A DNA stretch of 64,000 bases from Glandiceps talaboti (lineage: Eukaryota; Hemichordata; Enteropneusta; Spengelidae). The position numbers were made by a program, and so were the translations under genes. The notes beneath the pieces were generated by a model. The model worked only from the letters and a program-made list of their open reading frames with translations, was not told the origin of the DNA and did no database searches. Below, one piece after another: positions 30,575-43,040 of the stretch. Where the stretch lies: contig NC_135565.1 in NCBI RefSeq assembly GCF_964340395.1, positions 8,710,242 to 8,774,241 of the forward strand, given 5' to 3'. Position 1 is the first letter of the stretch. Every line of letters starts with the position of its first letter.

Positions 30575-32370
30575 TTGAAAAGTCCTTTACGTTTGCCATC
30601 TGGCGTCCTTTTTAGTTTGTTGCTGCAAGCCATTTCGGAGCATGCGCAAACACCTGCTATCTTTTTTTGGGCCACGTCAGGTGTAACGTCGATTGAGTTT
30701 GTGTAATTGATACACGTGATTTGCATTCAACCGGCAGGTTGCATGTCACTTTCGCTCTCTTACAAATACGATTTTTTTGACTAAACTTTGGAACTTTCAT
30801 TCCCACATTTTTGGTAAACATTGTGCAAACATGGGTGTGAGCCTTGATACCTGGAGGAGTAGCATTGGTTGCTTCACTCAACCTAAAAATTGGCGAAACA
30901 TCCACATCGAGTTCTTCTGCTCAACGTCAACGTGGACACCTATGAATGACATTCTCTACCGGCTAATGGTATGTACACTCGTGAGTTTCTATGTGTATGG
31001 AGGCTCATGTCTTGCACTGTATGGAATGGACTGCACGACTTCATGGCTTGAAGAATCGGGTAGACTATCTTATAGTGTCCTTGACTCGGAATGTATGCGA
31101 GATTTTACAGTTTTTCATGAAAAAGTGTCTGTCTCCGGAGCAAAGTGCAGAAATGGTGAATTCCAACAGGTGTCGAGTAGTTGTGTACCTTCCCACCCAA
31201 CTATGTCAAGTACGCTGACAGACTATAACTCGTGCTTTGTCAATCCTTTGGTTTGTCGGTTATTGCAACTATCTGGGGACATTGAGTTGAATCCCGGGCC
31301 TGAAAAGGACATAATAAAGGCAATGCAAAACATGAAAACTGAATTGCTCTCAGAAATGAAAAATTCAGGAAAAGAGTTACGAAAAGAACTCCTGGAACAA
31401 TTGACCAAGTCACAGGTAAAGTTAGCTGAAACTTGTAGTCAATTAACCCAACAGTACACGTCATTGAAAGACTCTGTCGATCAACTGAAACATGATTTTG
31501 ATGAACTGAGTGCAAGCCGTAGTATCGTTGATTTAGATGTCTCTGCTGTTAACCACAAATTAGACGACATCATTGATCGCCTTGACAACCTAGAAGAAGA
31601 TGCTGACAAGCTTGAATCCTTTTCCAGGAGGGACAATGTTTTGATTTATGGCATTGAGGAATCAAGTGGTGAATCCTTTGAAAAATGTCGTGAAAAAATA
31701 ATCGAAATCTTCAATACGAACATACATACAAAGCATTGGGTAAATAGAGACTTGGTTCGTGCACATCGTGTAAGAACTAGGAGGGGTGGAAAACCGCGCC
31801 CGATGATAGTAAAGTTTCATCACTGGGATGATAAACTAATTGCCTTGTCGGCACGTAATAACCTCAAAGATGCAAACATTGGCATTGGCAATGATCTGAC
31901 CAAGCGCCAAAGAAAATCTATCGCTTACCACCGGCAACAGGGCAAATTAGCGTACTTTAAGAATGGTAGGCTTGTCGTGTCGGATGAATCACCTGGTTCT
32001 ACTCATTCAGTCGGAAACGTCTCACCGCATCAAAGCTCGCCACATGTTTCCAAGGGTAACGGTCGTCAAATGTATCCAGACACCAGACCCAGAACTCGAC
32101 AACAAGTCCGAACAAACCAAGCGGCAAGTTTGCCAAACAGTGTAATCTGACAATTCATTGACCTGGTGTGGATTTGTGACTGCCAACTTAATAAACTTCA
32201 TGTGTCAGGTTTTGAAATCAGTTGTACATACCTATCAATTCACTATCTTCATCTGATTCATGTAATCTAAATGATAACACCTCGATATTTGATGTTTTAG
32301 CGTCTTATGGTGTACCTCAATAGTTAGTGTCAATCCTAACCGATAAGGTGAGTTGGACTTGAGATTTTGG
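30575..32370 (+). mobile_element. Non-LTR retroelement remnant with intact ORF1, no ORF2
   Basis: The ORF1 at 30831-32150 is preceded by about 250 bp of probable 5' UTR. It is followed by a short region (about 32250-32370) whose translation, IFDVLASYGVPQ then a stop, resembles the reverse transcriptase core of LINEs. No endonuclease or catalytic RT block is present, so the element lacks its 3' part. The left boundary lies within or beside the lectin exon of the opposite-strand gene. Boundaries are approximate. Confidence 0.6.
30831..32150 (+). CDS. Retrotransposon ORF1 protein with 2A recoding motif
   Basis: 439 residues from the first ATG. A frame open back to 30777 lacks an ATG. Residues 1-156 include a hydrophobic stretch near 45-65 and end in a 2A-like sequence, LSGDIELNPGP (D150-P157). 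2A peptides cause ribosomal skipping between the last Gly and Pro, here G156/P157, which would release a 156-residue leader and a 283-residue product. The second product has a long coiled coil (about 165-265), then SRRDNVLIYGI and RAHRVRTRRGGKPRPMIVKF typical of the RNA-recognition and C-terminal domains of L1-type ORF1 proteins, which are nucleic-acid-binding chaperones. The whole frame is intact although the element lacks ORF2. Known 2A-bearing LINEs occur in sea urchins, lancelets and molluscs. Confidence 0.85.
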   Translation: MGVSLDTWRSSIGCFTQPKNWRNIHIEFFCSTSTWTPMNDILYRLMVCTLVSFYVYGGSCLALYGMDCTTSWLEESGRLSYSVLDSECMRDFTVFHEKVSVSGAKCRNGEFQQVSSSCVPSHPTMSSTLTDYNSCFVNPLVCRLLQLSGDIELNPGPEKDIIKAMQNMKTELLSEMKNSGKELRKELLEQLTKSQVKLAETCSQLTQQYTSLKDSVDQLKHDFDELSASRSIVDLDVSAVNHKLDDIIDRLDNLEEDADKLESFSRRDNVLIYGIEESSGESFEKCREKIIEIFNTNIHTKHWVNRDLVRAHRVRTRRGGKPRPMIVKFHHWDDKLIALSARNNLKDANIGIGNDLTKRQRKSIAYHRQQGKLAYFKNGRLVVSDESPGSTHSVGNVSPHQSSPHVSKGNGRQMYPDTRPRTRQQVRTNQAASLPNSVI

Positions 32371-32441
32371 ACCGACCAAAGATCGACCTCTCCACGCAAA
32401 TTGCAACGAAATCGTTTTGTGCCATCGAATCTTCGTTTAAG

Positions 32442-34931
32442 ATGGTTGTGTCATCGATAGTATTTCACGCGACTCTAGTCTGTAGTGTAGTATTCTTTGT
32501 AGTTTCTGTAAACTTAGCTGCAAAATGTCCGTGTTCAGACGTTTCGTTATGTAAGCCACTTACTACTGCACCACGGAAAGAGGTAAGGCACACGTATACC
32601 TGTACTGTAGTCTGTGCCTTTGAATACATATGCATTAGCATCTTTAAATGTTTCATTTGAAAGATCAAATTCAATCTGTTGAGTTTAGTCGTTTGTGTAA
32701 ATTTATTTGGGTTTTTGGAAAGTTTTTGTTTTATTAGTACCATGGTGTATATGTTTCCCAATTTTCCCTGTGTGCACATGTACACATTGCCAGTACGTTT
32801 GACCTAAAATGTCAGCACGTTACCAGGTAAATTAGTAGCTTCAGGTCAGTTACGGGTTGTTCCAAACGTGGGCATCGTGTGGTAAATACGTTTTATACAC
32901 TATCTTCACAACCAAACAGCTAATATTTTCTTGTGAGATAATTTTCTCTACTTGGTCGTCGTTTCGGTCCCCTTGGCTGCACACGTACGGTTGATCAGAA
33001 CAACAACTGAATTCTATCAATGGCAACGTGTGCATATATGGTGTTATGATTCGACTCACCTTACAATCATAGATAGCGCATGCAGGGTCAAAGGGCATAC
33101 GCGTTGTATTAGTGAAATAGTGACGTCATCCCGTTGACAGTTAAAGAAATGTTTAATTGATGAATATTTCCCGTGGGTCGAAAAACCTAACGCGGCACAA
33201 TATCAATGTATCTCAGCTTCCTTGTTGTAAGTACTGGGCGTATAATTCATTAACATTAAACCATGCATTACGATAAGCTTTTTTGATGGTGACCAACATT
33301 TATCTCAGTCTCGAGTACACAGACTCCCGCAGCTGGGGACTTTGCCTACGAGACCTCCCCGGGCGTGGTCTCGTAGAAAAGCCCCCAGCGGTTATAATCT
33401 GGATAACCAAGATTACATTTACCTAAGGAAGTCATACTTTTATTTGAACAAGTATTTCGTGCCCAAAGTAAACCAGAATTCAGAGATTAGGAAATACATT
33501 CTCAATATTGTCATTAACTTATTGTGATAGATATACACGGGAGATCCATAACAAACGAAATCACAGTGAAATATTAATCGTTGAGGGCGCTCTTTCATCC
33601 GTCCCGTTCGAACGATGAGAGTATGGCGTAGCAGTTTACTCGAACTATTTACTAGTCTGTAGCCAACACCATCGAATTTCGTATTTCACATTAATTGGTT
33701 TAATACTTTTGCACCAGCGGTTTGCACTTTTCATTTGTCAGTACATCTGCACTGGCTGTAAACGGAGTATAATTTTTTTCACTCACAAAACCGACAATAA
33801 TACATGACTGCAAATTGTTTAAAATACCGATAACTTGATTAAACATTCCACAATGTTAATTGGAGATCGATTGTATCCCGACGAAGTAAAGCAACAGGTT
33901 GAAATCGTGATCACCTGGGGTCGCTGATTTTTGGGTGCGAACCATCAAAGTTGATTGGATTTACAATACTATATTATGTGTTTGTACAATTGCACAAATG
34001 CGTGTTCACCCATTACGTGATTCAATAATGTTCATGGTGTAAGGTATTATCAGTAAGTCATTATATTTACCAGTTTCAATTCAAAAATGCTTCCAGTTGC
34101 AGCGAGGCAACTGTAAAACATGGCAGATTATTCAGTCTTATAGATAGATTATAGATATCTAACCATATTCTGAGAAATGAACCCATTTATTTTTACTTTA
34201 ATTCAAATTTCCATATGTCCTGTCAAACAGGTGTTCATATTCCGTACTGGTGGTTCCACGTGGAAGCATTATGATTGGTCAAAAATAACCACCGTAGCTT
34301 CATTTGGAGAATACGATCCACAACTGATGTGCACAGCGCATGCTCATGGTGCCAGACTTGTACAAGCTGGTAATGTAGACTATTATATATACTGACCGAT
34401 GTATAGGCAGAAGTCAATGATAAGTCAACATTATAGTATGGTTTATTTGTTCCAAAACTTTGGATTAAAACTTCCAATAATTCAAGTTCCCTGCCAGACC
34501 AGCAAGAAAACCTGTAGATGTTGACATTTGTTTTCAATGAACACAGCAATTAAATGTCACATTTATTTTATAAATTCAAGCGTCATAATTCCATCAATAC
34601 ATATAGGCTCAACGCTTTTATTGAATTCTGTCAACACTACCTTTATTTATGTGATTACCGTCTGACTAATTTACATATACATTTAATTCCACCATACAGG
34701 AGGTTTCCCCGTGTCAAACTTGACTAACAAAGACGATTGGGATAAATGGATTAATTCTCAACTATCACTTGTTAAAAATCGTTTCATGGACGGTATTAAC
34801 ATCGACACAGAAGACGTCCTAATTGATCCAAAGTCTCGCAATCTCTTGACAGAGTTAGTCAATAAAACAACACACGTTTTTCATGAACATATTCCTGGAT
34901 CTCAGGTTAGCAATTAAGCGCTTGCATCCCC

Positions 34932-34987
<56 letters not shown>

Positions 34988-37901
34988 ACCCACACATACA
35001 TACACCCCTACACGCATACATACATACATACATACATACATACATACATACATACATACATACATACATACATGCATGCACACATGCATGCATTCATGCA
35101 CACACACATACGTGCACACACATACATACATACATACATACATACATACATACATACATACATACATACACACACACACACTCGCTTGCCATTTAGGTTT
35201 TGATGCATGACTCTTCTCCCAGAATGATATCACAGATTGTGCTTTCTCATATATCTAGTGTTACAAATAAGTTAGAATTCCTTTGTTATTGGTCTATTTA
35301 GTTCCATTATGCTACAGTACCTTATTACTGCATCAAATGAGCCATCTTTTCATTATCTTATATTAATGTAGGTGACCTTTGACATTGCGTGGACACAGAA
35401 ATGCTATGACCAGGGATTTCGTTGTTATGACTACAAAGGCCTTGCTGACGTCACCGATTTCTTATTTGTCATGGATTACGATGAAATGGGTGGCATAAAG
35501 GAAACATGCGTGGCAGATGCTAATTCTCCTATTAATAAAACCATATCAGGTATGTTGTATGTGATGTGAGGTGAATATATAGATTTGTAATTGATCACAC
35601 AGAGAAGAAAAATTCCCACGTTCTTCATTATTTTTGTATGTGATTTGAGGTGAATATCTACATATGTAATGAATCACGGAGAGAGCAAAAATGTTTATGT
35701 CCTTCACTATTTTGTTTGAATGTTTGTCAAAGTAATTTCTGTTTTGTTGCATTTCCAGTAACAGGCTATGTTGTTTGTTTTCCGATACTGTGTGTCTCTT
35801 CAGTGATTTATGCAATATTCGCCATTCATTGTATTCATATTCCCTGTATATTTATTTATTTATTTACTATTTTTTTTATTTATTTGTGTTTGTTGTGTAT
35901 TTCGTTATATATTTATTTGATAGTACATGTTAAGCTTATGCCTTCATTACGCACATGGAATCTGTGTTTAAACTGTTTTCATTGAAATATTTTAACAGGT
36001 GAGGGTCATATTTTAGAGAGAGGAAATTCAGGGAGGGTCCTAGCACATAGGACTCGGGGAGAGTCACATTTTATGTTACAGACAGGGTTTGATTTCCCCT
36101 GCCGCCCCCTGACTCCCTTACCATATATATATAAGCATCATGCATAAGTCACTTTTATCCTTGTTTGAAGGCATGGAAGATTACATTAAGTCGGGTATAA
36201 GTCCGGATAAATTGGTATTAGGTGTTCCATGGTATGGTTATGATTATCCTTGTCAGAATCTTACTAAGGTAAAGTTGTGTAGTACCTATGTTTTCAATAT
36301 ACCATGTCACAGGGAGATTTGGTTTGGGAGGGGGTATGTTTTAATATTATAGAATGAGTCATTCAATATTAAAGCAATACACACAGTGTACATAAAATAA
36401 AGAACATGATATTTAAAGAGATAGAATTATATTATGATATAATAATTGCACTGTATGCTTTGTCATGTACAAGATAACTACACCTTGGACATTCAGGAGA
36501 CTTCTTTTACGTTCTTGTGGCACAGTGTATATATCGTTACGAGTCTTATCGCCCTTAGTCGAGCAAGGGCAATTGATTTTCTTTTAGTAGGGCGGAGGGG
36601 GGGGGGGTTGTAGTTTAAATAACTATTTCCAACCCATAGAAGTGCATGGAACCGTGACAAACAGAATTCAGGGTTACTATTTCTGGGCTACTATTAATAG
36701 TTGTGATACATTAGATAAGTAGAATGCAGTAAAAAAACAAACAAAGAGACTCTTAAAAGTTCTGTTTCACTTGAAGTATAAAAAAATTAGTGCAGTTCAA
36801 TGAGTACAATAGAGTAAAAAACATATTTTTCTTCTTGTTGAATCAGAACACGTGCGTAATAGAACATAAACCCTTTTGGCCAGTATGTGATGAGAATGTT
36901 GGCACCGAGAAGAATTATGCTGTGATTATGAAGCTGTTAGCTAATAACGCCACCAGTGGCCGACTTTGGAACGATGAGAAGAAATCGCCATTCTTTAATT
37001 ACAAGGTATTTAACATATTGTTTTCATTCAGGGGATGGTAGTAAAAGGCAAACATATAAAGGTAATATTTAATTTTGACTGACTTCATATACTATCAAAC
37101 ACACTACACCCAAATCATCTGCTCACATGACATTGGTCATGGTATGTGACACATCCATTCCCACCATCACCATTCTCACTAGAACCCATTGTTTGATCTG
37201 CCCCATACCATTCCATATGAAAGGCCCGGGTATAATGTACCCCAACCCACCCTATTATCCGATCACTTGGAACCTGAAGTGTCTGCTATCGCTACCCGTT
37301 ATATTGTGTGACATTTGTCTACAGGTGTTCATAAAGATTTCCCATCCATCCAGACAGCCAATCAGTGAACTTATTTTAAATACTGTACTTCTAAACTATG
37401 AGCACACTCTCCCACAACCCCCACACATATCAAGCGTAGACTGTATCCTCATATAGTATATATGCACATACATGTACAACTATTTGACAAACCACACGTT
37501 TTATGTCTTTCCATCTGTATTTGTCTATCTTTTACTGACTATCCGCCTCTAGTTTGTATCTCAGTCTCTCAGTCTCAGTCTATCTGTGTCTGCCTGCCTG
37601 CCTGCTCTCTGTACCTTTCAGTCCTTCTCCACGAAAAGAAGTTATTTTTGTTTGATTCACAGTAAATATTTAGAATACATATATTTCTATTACTCAATAG
37701 GATATATCAACGAATTCAGTACATCAAATTTGGTACGACGACCCGGAGAGTTTGAAATATAAATATGACTACGTCTTAAACCGGAAATTACGTGGTGTTG
37801 GTAGTTGGCATGGAGACAGCCTTGATTATAGTAATGATCCCTCTGCAATACAACAAACCAAAGCAATGTGGGACGCCCTTCCTGCTTTACACAATGTCTA
37901 A
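32442..37901 (+). CDS. CTBS: Di-N-acetylchitobiase (GH18, lysosomal)
   Basis: Complete seven-exon gene: 32442-32582, 34231-34369, 34700-34905, 35372-35549, 36171-36268, 36847-37005, 37701-37901. The exons join in frame to 373 residues, close to the ~385 of the vertebrate enzyme. A hydrophobic signal peptide (about residues 1-26) is followed by CPCSDVSLCKPL, which is characteristic of the family. The GH18 catalytic motif DGINIDTE has its acid/base Glu at residue 131. MDYDEMGG, VPWYGYDYPC and IWYDDPESL follow in family order. The enzyme splits the reducing-end chitobiose core of Asn-linked glycans in lysosomes, releasing GlcNAc. Introns are short and carry microsatellites. Catalytic and cysteine residues look intact. 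Confidence 0.95.
33327..33392. repeat. Short imperfect inverted repeat in CTBS intron 1
   Basis: About 26-bp arms (33329-33355 and 33366-33392) containing ctacgagacc and ggtctcgtag around an 11-bp GC-rich centre. Possibly a small foldback element or a structured RNA segment. The rest of this 1.6-kb intron shows nothing else. Confidence 0.6.
34935..35182. repeat. (CA)n/(CATA)n microsatellite in CTBS intron 3
   Basis: Compound tract of CA then CATA with ATGC variants, wholly intronic. Confidence 0.96.
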
Positions 37902-38855
37902 ATCACCGCCATGGTGTTTGATAGTACACTATTGATTTGTTGGAGTTTAGAGATTTTAAATGTTTCATGCAAATTTCATATCTTTTGTTTGTGCTTGTCC
38001 TTTAAACAAGAAGACACTATAAAATCAAGGAACATCCCCATACGATGCAAGTATGCAAATAAGCCGACTTTGTCTTCTTTGTTGTTTGTTTGTTTGTCTG
38101 TTTGTTTGTTTGTTGGAATATTTGCTTGCTAGCTTTTAAGTTTAACTTGATACTAATAAAGAATGCCGGTACACAGGCTGATGTAATACATACACAGCAC
38201 TGTAGAAATAATAACCAAGAGACATATAATGGAATGTAATCATCTATTCAATGGTTGTGATTCCAGTTTTAGCCCGCGCACCCAACCAAACCATCAAACC
38301 CAAGAACTCGTTTAACGTGACAATTTCAAAATACGTGTATTGATAACATTTTAAAAGGAGTTATGTGTAACTACCTCAGGACACAAGTCCCAATCTTTTC
38401 ACTACAGTATTATATATTACTGTGACAACGTAACAATCGCAAACATTTCCTGGAATGTGTATACTGTATGGTCATATTGTTAGTGTTTCTTCTGCACTAA
38501 TTTGTTTAGTTTCTAATAATGCAGCAATATATACTAGTGTAGTGATTTATAATTAAATCACTGCAGCAAAATGCAAATGACAACTTAGTGTAGTTAATAC
38601 ATCAGTGCTAGGACTACCAAATTCTGTGTTTCTTCTGACTATGTCCAATTATTAAACTAAATATTATGAAGTATCTTTGAATGACTATGTTTTTTTAACA
38701 GCGATTTTCTATTACCCTATTATTGACAATGTCTATGAACTTGCCATTTTCAATGAAGTCATAGTAACTTGATTGAAATACAGATGACATGCACATAAGG
38801 CAATTACCATGACCAATTCATCAATTCTATTTCATGGTTTTCCAACTTCAGAGAG
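37902..38855. other. Convergent 3' ends of CTBS and the four-module gene
   Basis: The two genes point at each other here. The stretch contains presumed 3' UTRs and a short GTTT run at about 38080-38115. No other feature is seen. Confidence 0.55.
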
Positions 38856-41800
38856 TTATCCTGTACAAGTAACTACAGATGTACAAGCTGGACCAGGGGG
38901 AGAACCACCATACCATGCCCATGCAGCACCGGTCTTCGGATTTACATCTGCGCATATGTGTGTGAATCCTGTACACAGGGTGTTAGTTAAATCTAGAGTG
39001 GAATCAATAGCAACGACAATTTGCTGGTCTGCATCTTTGATAGTGAAACTGGTTGATGGTAGTTGTGCAGATGTTTTTGCAGTATTACCACCACCTGTGC
39101 TATCTTTAGCTAGGTACACATTGACTTCAAACAGATCATTTGCATAACCAACTACTTTGCCCGTATTGGTAGCAGCTGTTGTTATGGTTACATCTAAAAT
39201 GTAGGTGTCGTTACCACCCATCACAACATGGATATCACCATTAGTGCCTGATAACGATAGAGGAGTAGTTGCTGCCGGATTCAACATGCCTACGAGAAAG
39301 ACCATAGGTGTAACTAATTAGCAACATAAGCCCTATTTGAGCATATAATATAGTATGTGTGTACAGTTTTATTAAAACTGACAATGTATTGATGTATACG
39401 CAAAAACTGCAAATTCAAAATAACACTACAAGAAAAGTCCAATTAACCCACCTTTACCCAACCTTTACCTTACCTGTGACCTACCTAACCACCATCTCTG
39501 TCCATGGGTAATATGAGACGCAGTGCCACTTTTAACTGTCTACAGCCATCAGCGGAGAGATCACCGGGGTCAAATTAAGCCAAAGGTGGAACTTCGTTTC
39601 ATACTTAGCACATTACACATCCTCTGATCAAGTTTTATCCCGGTGGAAAGACATGGTCAAATTTGACTTTTCGTATAGTGTAAAATAAAATTAGTACTGT
39701 TATTCGCCCCTTTTCAAGTTTTTGTATAATGATCACTGTATTGTTATGATATACAAAAACAACTCAAGAATTGCACAAACTTCAAATTGATATATTTGAA
39801 CTATTTACCTGTCTCACAAAAGGGTAAAGGTGATGGATTTCATGCCATCACTATCAAAATTTAACAAAAACTAATACAACTTACTGGAACATGCAGTTAT
39901 CTCCACACAAGCATGGAAGCTATCGCCGCCTGTACTCCACACCCAAGTATCCTCGGCGGAGGGAGAAACATCCACACACACAAATGAGAAGTCGTCACAG
40001 CCAAGACCAAGTAAATCATAACTACTAAGGATGACGTCAGAAATAGAGAATGCAGTCGACGGTTTGACTGTAACTTGTTCCGATTGGACAGTTGCATCTC
40101 CCTTGACAGATGTTGCACCACTTTGTCCGCTATTTTCAGCGAGGTAGACTTTGACAGCAAACAAGTAGTCCGTATTACCAATGATTTCACCAGTTTCAAT
40201 GCCAGTGTTGATTGTTATGTCCAGGTGGAAGTATTCACTTGTTCCCATTACTACATCTAAGTCAGCAGCGGTATTTGATGTAAGTGTCATGCTGTTTGCT
40301 GTAATTTGACCTGTAAAAAAGAAATCGTGAAAACTAATTAATTTAAAAAAATACTGTTTTTTTTATACTTCACATTCATGCCGTGAGTACACTGATCATG
40401 ATTTAATGGCGCACAAGATCTCGCGTCAGGTGATATCTCATGTGATACTTATCTTGAGACAAACACTACTTCCGGTAGGACGTGGACATACCTAAAAAGA
40501 CGGATGATGTCATTTATAATTAATCATGCCATTGCAAGTACAGTTTTTAAGCTGTGGATAAAATCTAAGGTTGTGGTGCCAAGTGTGGTCGATATAGCGC
40601 CACCACACGAAGTTTCCTACAAACACCCACTCTACACTGCTAGTCTGGAGTGGAAATCAAATGTTCAATTATAATGCTGACACAAGTTGCAACGCTCAAT
40701 TTACACTGATCGTCAAATTCAACAACATCATGTTACTTACTCGTACAAGTAATTTGGGTTGTGTCACAAGCTCTTTTTACGTCTTTGCCGATATCTTGCC
40801 ATTCCCAAGTAGCTATCTCGTGAGCTTTGACATCAATACACACATAGCTGTAGTCATCACAATTCTGACCATCAAGATTGACGTAGACAGTTACACCATC
40901 GATGTCAGCAGGAGAGGCAGCCACGGACATTATAATCCCATTTACGGTGCTGGTTATCGTAGCAGCAAATTTGTCAGATGGTGCTGTTCCTATGGCGTCT
41001 TGGGCAAGGTAAACCTCCATGTAGTAGAGATTGGCCTCGGGACCCGTCACCACAGCACTGTCAGCTACCACAGGGATGGACACGGATAGCGTAAACAATT
41101 CATTGGTACCCATACGAACATTGGTATCAGCAGCAGATGTCGTCATCGTTCCAGCAGTAATTACACCTAGACAGTTACAGGATTGATAATTAAACTCACA
41201 ATATATGGCATTGATGTATTAAATTATGTATGGATGTTTGCTGTATATCACGGCTAGATTATCGTCTTTTTCATTTTTTTTTTCAGAAATACGTATCATC
41301 TGGGCATCATGTCAGATTAGATATAAACAGTTTTCACAACCCTTATTGTTAGCAATGTTTTTTTCTCAATGAGATTTGTTCATTTGTGTACTTTTAGCCT
41401 ATGTAATGTTTTATCATGCACAATAGTTGTTGTTACTTTAATAATATGTCCTCCCCCGGGATGTGCTTTTTGCAGGCAGCACAGTGCTACTGTGTAAAAA
41501 TTTGCAAAACAGGTACCCCAGACAGGCTCATGGTGTTTTTGTCGGGAACAACGCTTGAATTTCACACTGCGAATTTTGACACAATCTTTACTAAAAGTGA
41601 TATTAGGATCAGGCAGCTGCAGCCAGTCAATCAGAGCTGAGATACAATGAGGCTGCCATGGTGGTAGGAATACTGTTATTTAGTATAATAGCCAGGAAAC
41701 TTTTCTGAACCGTGGAAAAAGGTGTCAGCCTCCAAGTAATACTTTCGGATTAAAGGTGTTAAAATAAACTTCACAAAATGCAAACTGACTAGGTCAGTAT

Positions 41801-42642
41801 GTGCTATACACTAAATTGGGCATTATCGACCCTTCTGAGTTTAATAGGGGCAGAGTTTGATATGATGATGAACACTAAATTTTAAGACTTACTTGTACAG
41901 GCTCCAAGTAATGTACATGCTGTCTTTGATGGACCTCCTGATGTCCATTCCCACTTCATATCCACTGGTGAGATATCAATACATACATGACTGTAGGTAT
42001 TGCAGTTGTAGTCAGCCAGGTTATAAGCAGTTGCTGTGATAAGGACAGGTCCTGTAGTCACCCCCGTATCGATTGTAACTACATCGGCTGGCAATGAGTC
42101 GGAAGTTTGTTTTATTGATGGACTTCCGCCTACGGCGTCAGCTGCAAGGTATACTTCAACCGAAAATAGAGCATTGGCCGGAAAGGTAAGTTCGCTTGTG
42201 ACAACAACGCTCGTGAGCGTCATATCCAACTGGAATGTTTTGGTGGAGCCCATCTGAATGTCGAGGTCAGCTGCAACATTTGATACCACGTCTATAGTGT
42301 CCTCTGCCACTAGTTCTGTCAGTTGAATATAAGTGGCAACCAAGTTAAATGTCAATTATTAATAACTTTGTATTATAATATATTAAAGGCTATAGTAAAA
42401 GGCTATTGTATGTTGTGTGACATATACGCTATTTTTAATATGTATTTACGCTTTTTATTTTGAATAACTTTGAATTATGTTGTCTGGTTCTAACAATTTC
42501 TTCTTTATTGGTTCTTTAGATGAAGCTGAGAATAGGCTGTTTGCTTTGTTACCCCCACCACCACCACCACCACCTCCACCACTACCGACGACAACAACAA
42601 CAACAACAACAACAACACAACAACAATAACAATGATAATAAT

Positions 42643-42673
<31 letters not shown>

Positions 42674-43002
42674 CACACACACACATGTATTTCATGTCAA
42701 TGAAAAGATTCCTGGATCTAAAAGTTAAAATAAATTAATCACATACATACATACATACATACATACATACACACACACACGTACGAGTGACAAATGTAAT
42801 AAAACATCATTTGTTTCGAGTTGTAATTTACCTGCAACAATATGCGAAACACTCACGATCACGTGCATAATTTCGTAAAATGATTGTCCGAACAACGTTT
42901 GTGTATCTACAATGTATAATCGTTATGTTCCGTACCTGATGCTTTCACCATTGCAATGGCGAAAAACAAATGGAAAGACGTCTTCACTGTTTTCCACAAC
43001 AT
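38856..43002 (-). CDS. Secreted protein of four tandem ~141-aa modules, unknown family
   Basis: Five exons: 42936-43002, 41893-42315, 40741-41166, 39885-40310, 38856-39289. All introns are phase 1 and the exons join to 591 residues. Exon 1 gives a signal peptide (MLWKTVKTSFHLFFAIAM). Each later exon encodes one module of about 141-144 residues. Shared features per module are a V/I-x-MG start block, LDxTI strand, VYLAxD, C-x5-C in the form CDDYSYVCID, a WxW pair and a terminal AC-x5-C. The modules therefore have four conserved cysteines and alternating hydrophobic strands, suggesting an extracellular beta-sandwich. I do not recognise the domain. Modules are well diverged from each other, so this is an old expansion. 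No membrane anchor is seen. Confidence 0.88.
42546..42682. repeat. Trinucleotide microsatellite (CAC/CAA) in intron 1
   Basis: Mixed CAC, GAC, CAA and AAT repeat within intron 1 of the four-module gene, followed by a (CATA)n tract at 42745-42780. Confidence 0.95.
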
Positions 43003-43040
43003 CTCTCTTGTCACTTTCGTCAACCTGGATTAAGAGATGA

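Noticed and set aside
35650-35985. Hydrophobic frame in CTBS intron 4
   Set aside because: T-rich intronic sequence. The true exons join in frame around it, at 35549 and 36171.
38809-42257. Plus-strand ORFs over the four-module gene
   Set aside because: The minus strand has the signal peptide, phased splice sites and repeated modules. The plus frames do not align with each other.
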